Notes under the pieces: model-generated | What the model was told of the DNA's origin: nothing | Databases searched by the model: none | The model's input: the letters and a program-made list of their open reading frames with translations, nothing else | Assembly: GCF_001543175.1 (NCBI RefSeq) | Contig: NZ_CP014161.1 | Coordinates: 1,550,001-1,614,000, forward strand | Length of the DNA: 64,000 nucleotides | From: Aerococcus urinae | GTDB lineage: Bacteria > Bacillota > Bacilli > Lactobacillales > Aerococcaceae | Direction of reading: 5' to 3' | Shown: piece by piece, positions 63,958-64,000 of the stretch | Layout: every line of letters starts with the position of its first letter | Position numbering within the stretch: the first letter of the stretch is position 1 | Position numbers and translations under genes: made by a program

Positions 63958-64000
63958 GTTTTCACTCTCCTTATAATACCCTATCATATCATCATTTTCT

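Overview
The window comes from a low-to-medium GC Gram-positive bacterium of the Lactobacillales, most probably Aerococcus or a close relative. The basis is the 16S/23S/5S sequence, gene orders shared with Bacilli (glmU-prs-pth-mfd; tadA-SRP RNA-dnaX-ybaB-recR-tmk-holB-yabA-trmN6-GIY-YIG-rsmI; ctsR-clpC), an RpoE delta subunit with an acidic tail, a class A sortase, and recurrent extended -10 promoters (TGCTATAAT). The genus is inferred from memory of the 16S sequence, not from a search. I saw no tRNA gene, CRISPR array, prophage or intact insertion sequence.

Layout. 1-8034 (minus strand): the mfd 5' part, pth, prs, glmU, a DEVD-box helicase and a metallophosphoesterase with an eroded active site. 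8225-16012: uvrC; a minus-strand four-gene operon (lipoprotein barnase, barstar, SatD-like protein, DUF975 membrane protein); a thioredoxin-like protein; a GtrB-like glycosyltransferase; a deoxyribonucleotidase. 16146-21388: one complete rRNA operon on the minus strand with three tandem promoters and no tRNA in its spacer. 21442-28357: a thioesterase, a CNNM/CBS transporter, an ABC exporter operon led by a membrane-tethered MerR regulator, queT under a preQ1 riboswitch, a ruined MFS gene and a DUF2179 protein. 28495-38831: acpS, cshA, murF, ddl, an unknown protein, a SUKH-like protein, a 30-residue membrane peptide, sortase, rpmE2, rho and murA.

38832-43857 is a mosaic repeat island. Two related non-coding elements in partly inverted orientation flank rpoE, a DUF1934 gene, lipL and an HD-domain gene. 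43858-49749 carries an aminotransferase, a DUF1129-like protein, a FAD oxidoreductase, mscL, a YdcF-like protein and rsmI. 49772-57684 is the DNA replication and repair cluster ending at the SRP RNA and tadA. 57685-63957 holds a PanE-like reductase bracketed by two MITE-like direct repeats, then a small membrane protein, clpC, ctsR with a CtsR operator, and a CDF metal transporter.

Working together: glmU, murA, murF and ddl belong to peptidoglycan synthesis. dnaX and holB supply clamp-loader subunits, and yabA restrains initiation. mfd, uvrC and recR are repair genes. trmN6, rsmI, tadA and queT modify or support tRNA and rRNA. The most unusual items are the membrane-anchored barnase with its barstar and downstream partners, the MerR-PLDc_N-ABC operon with a clear 19-bp-spacer operator, the repeat island, and the metallophosphoesterase that has lost most metal ligands.
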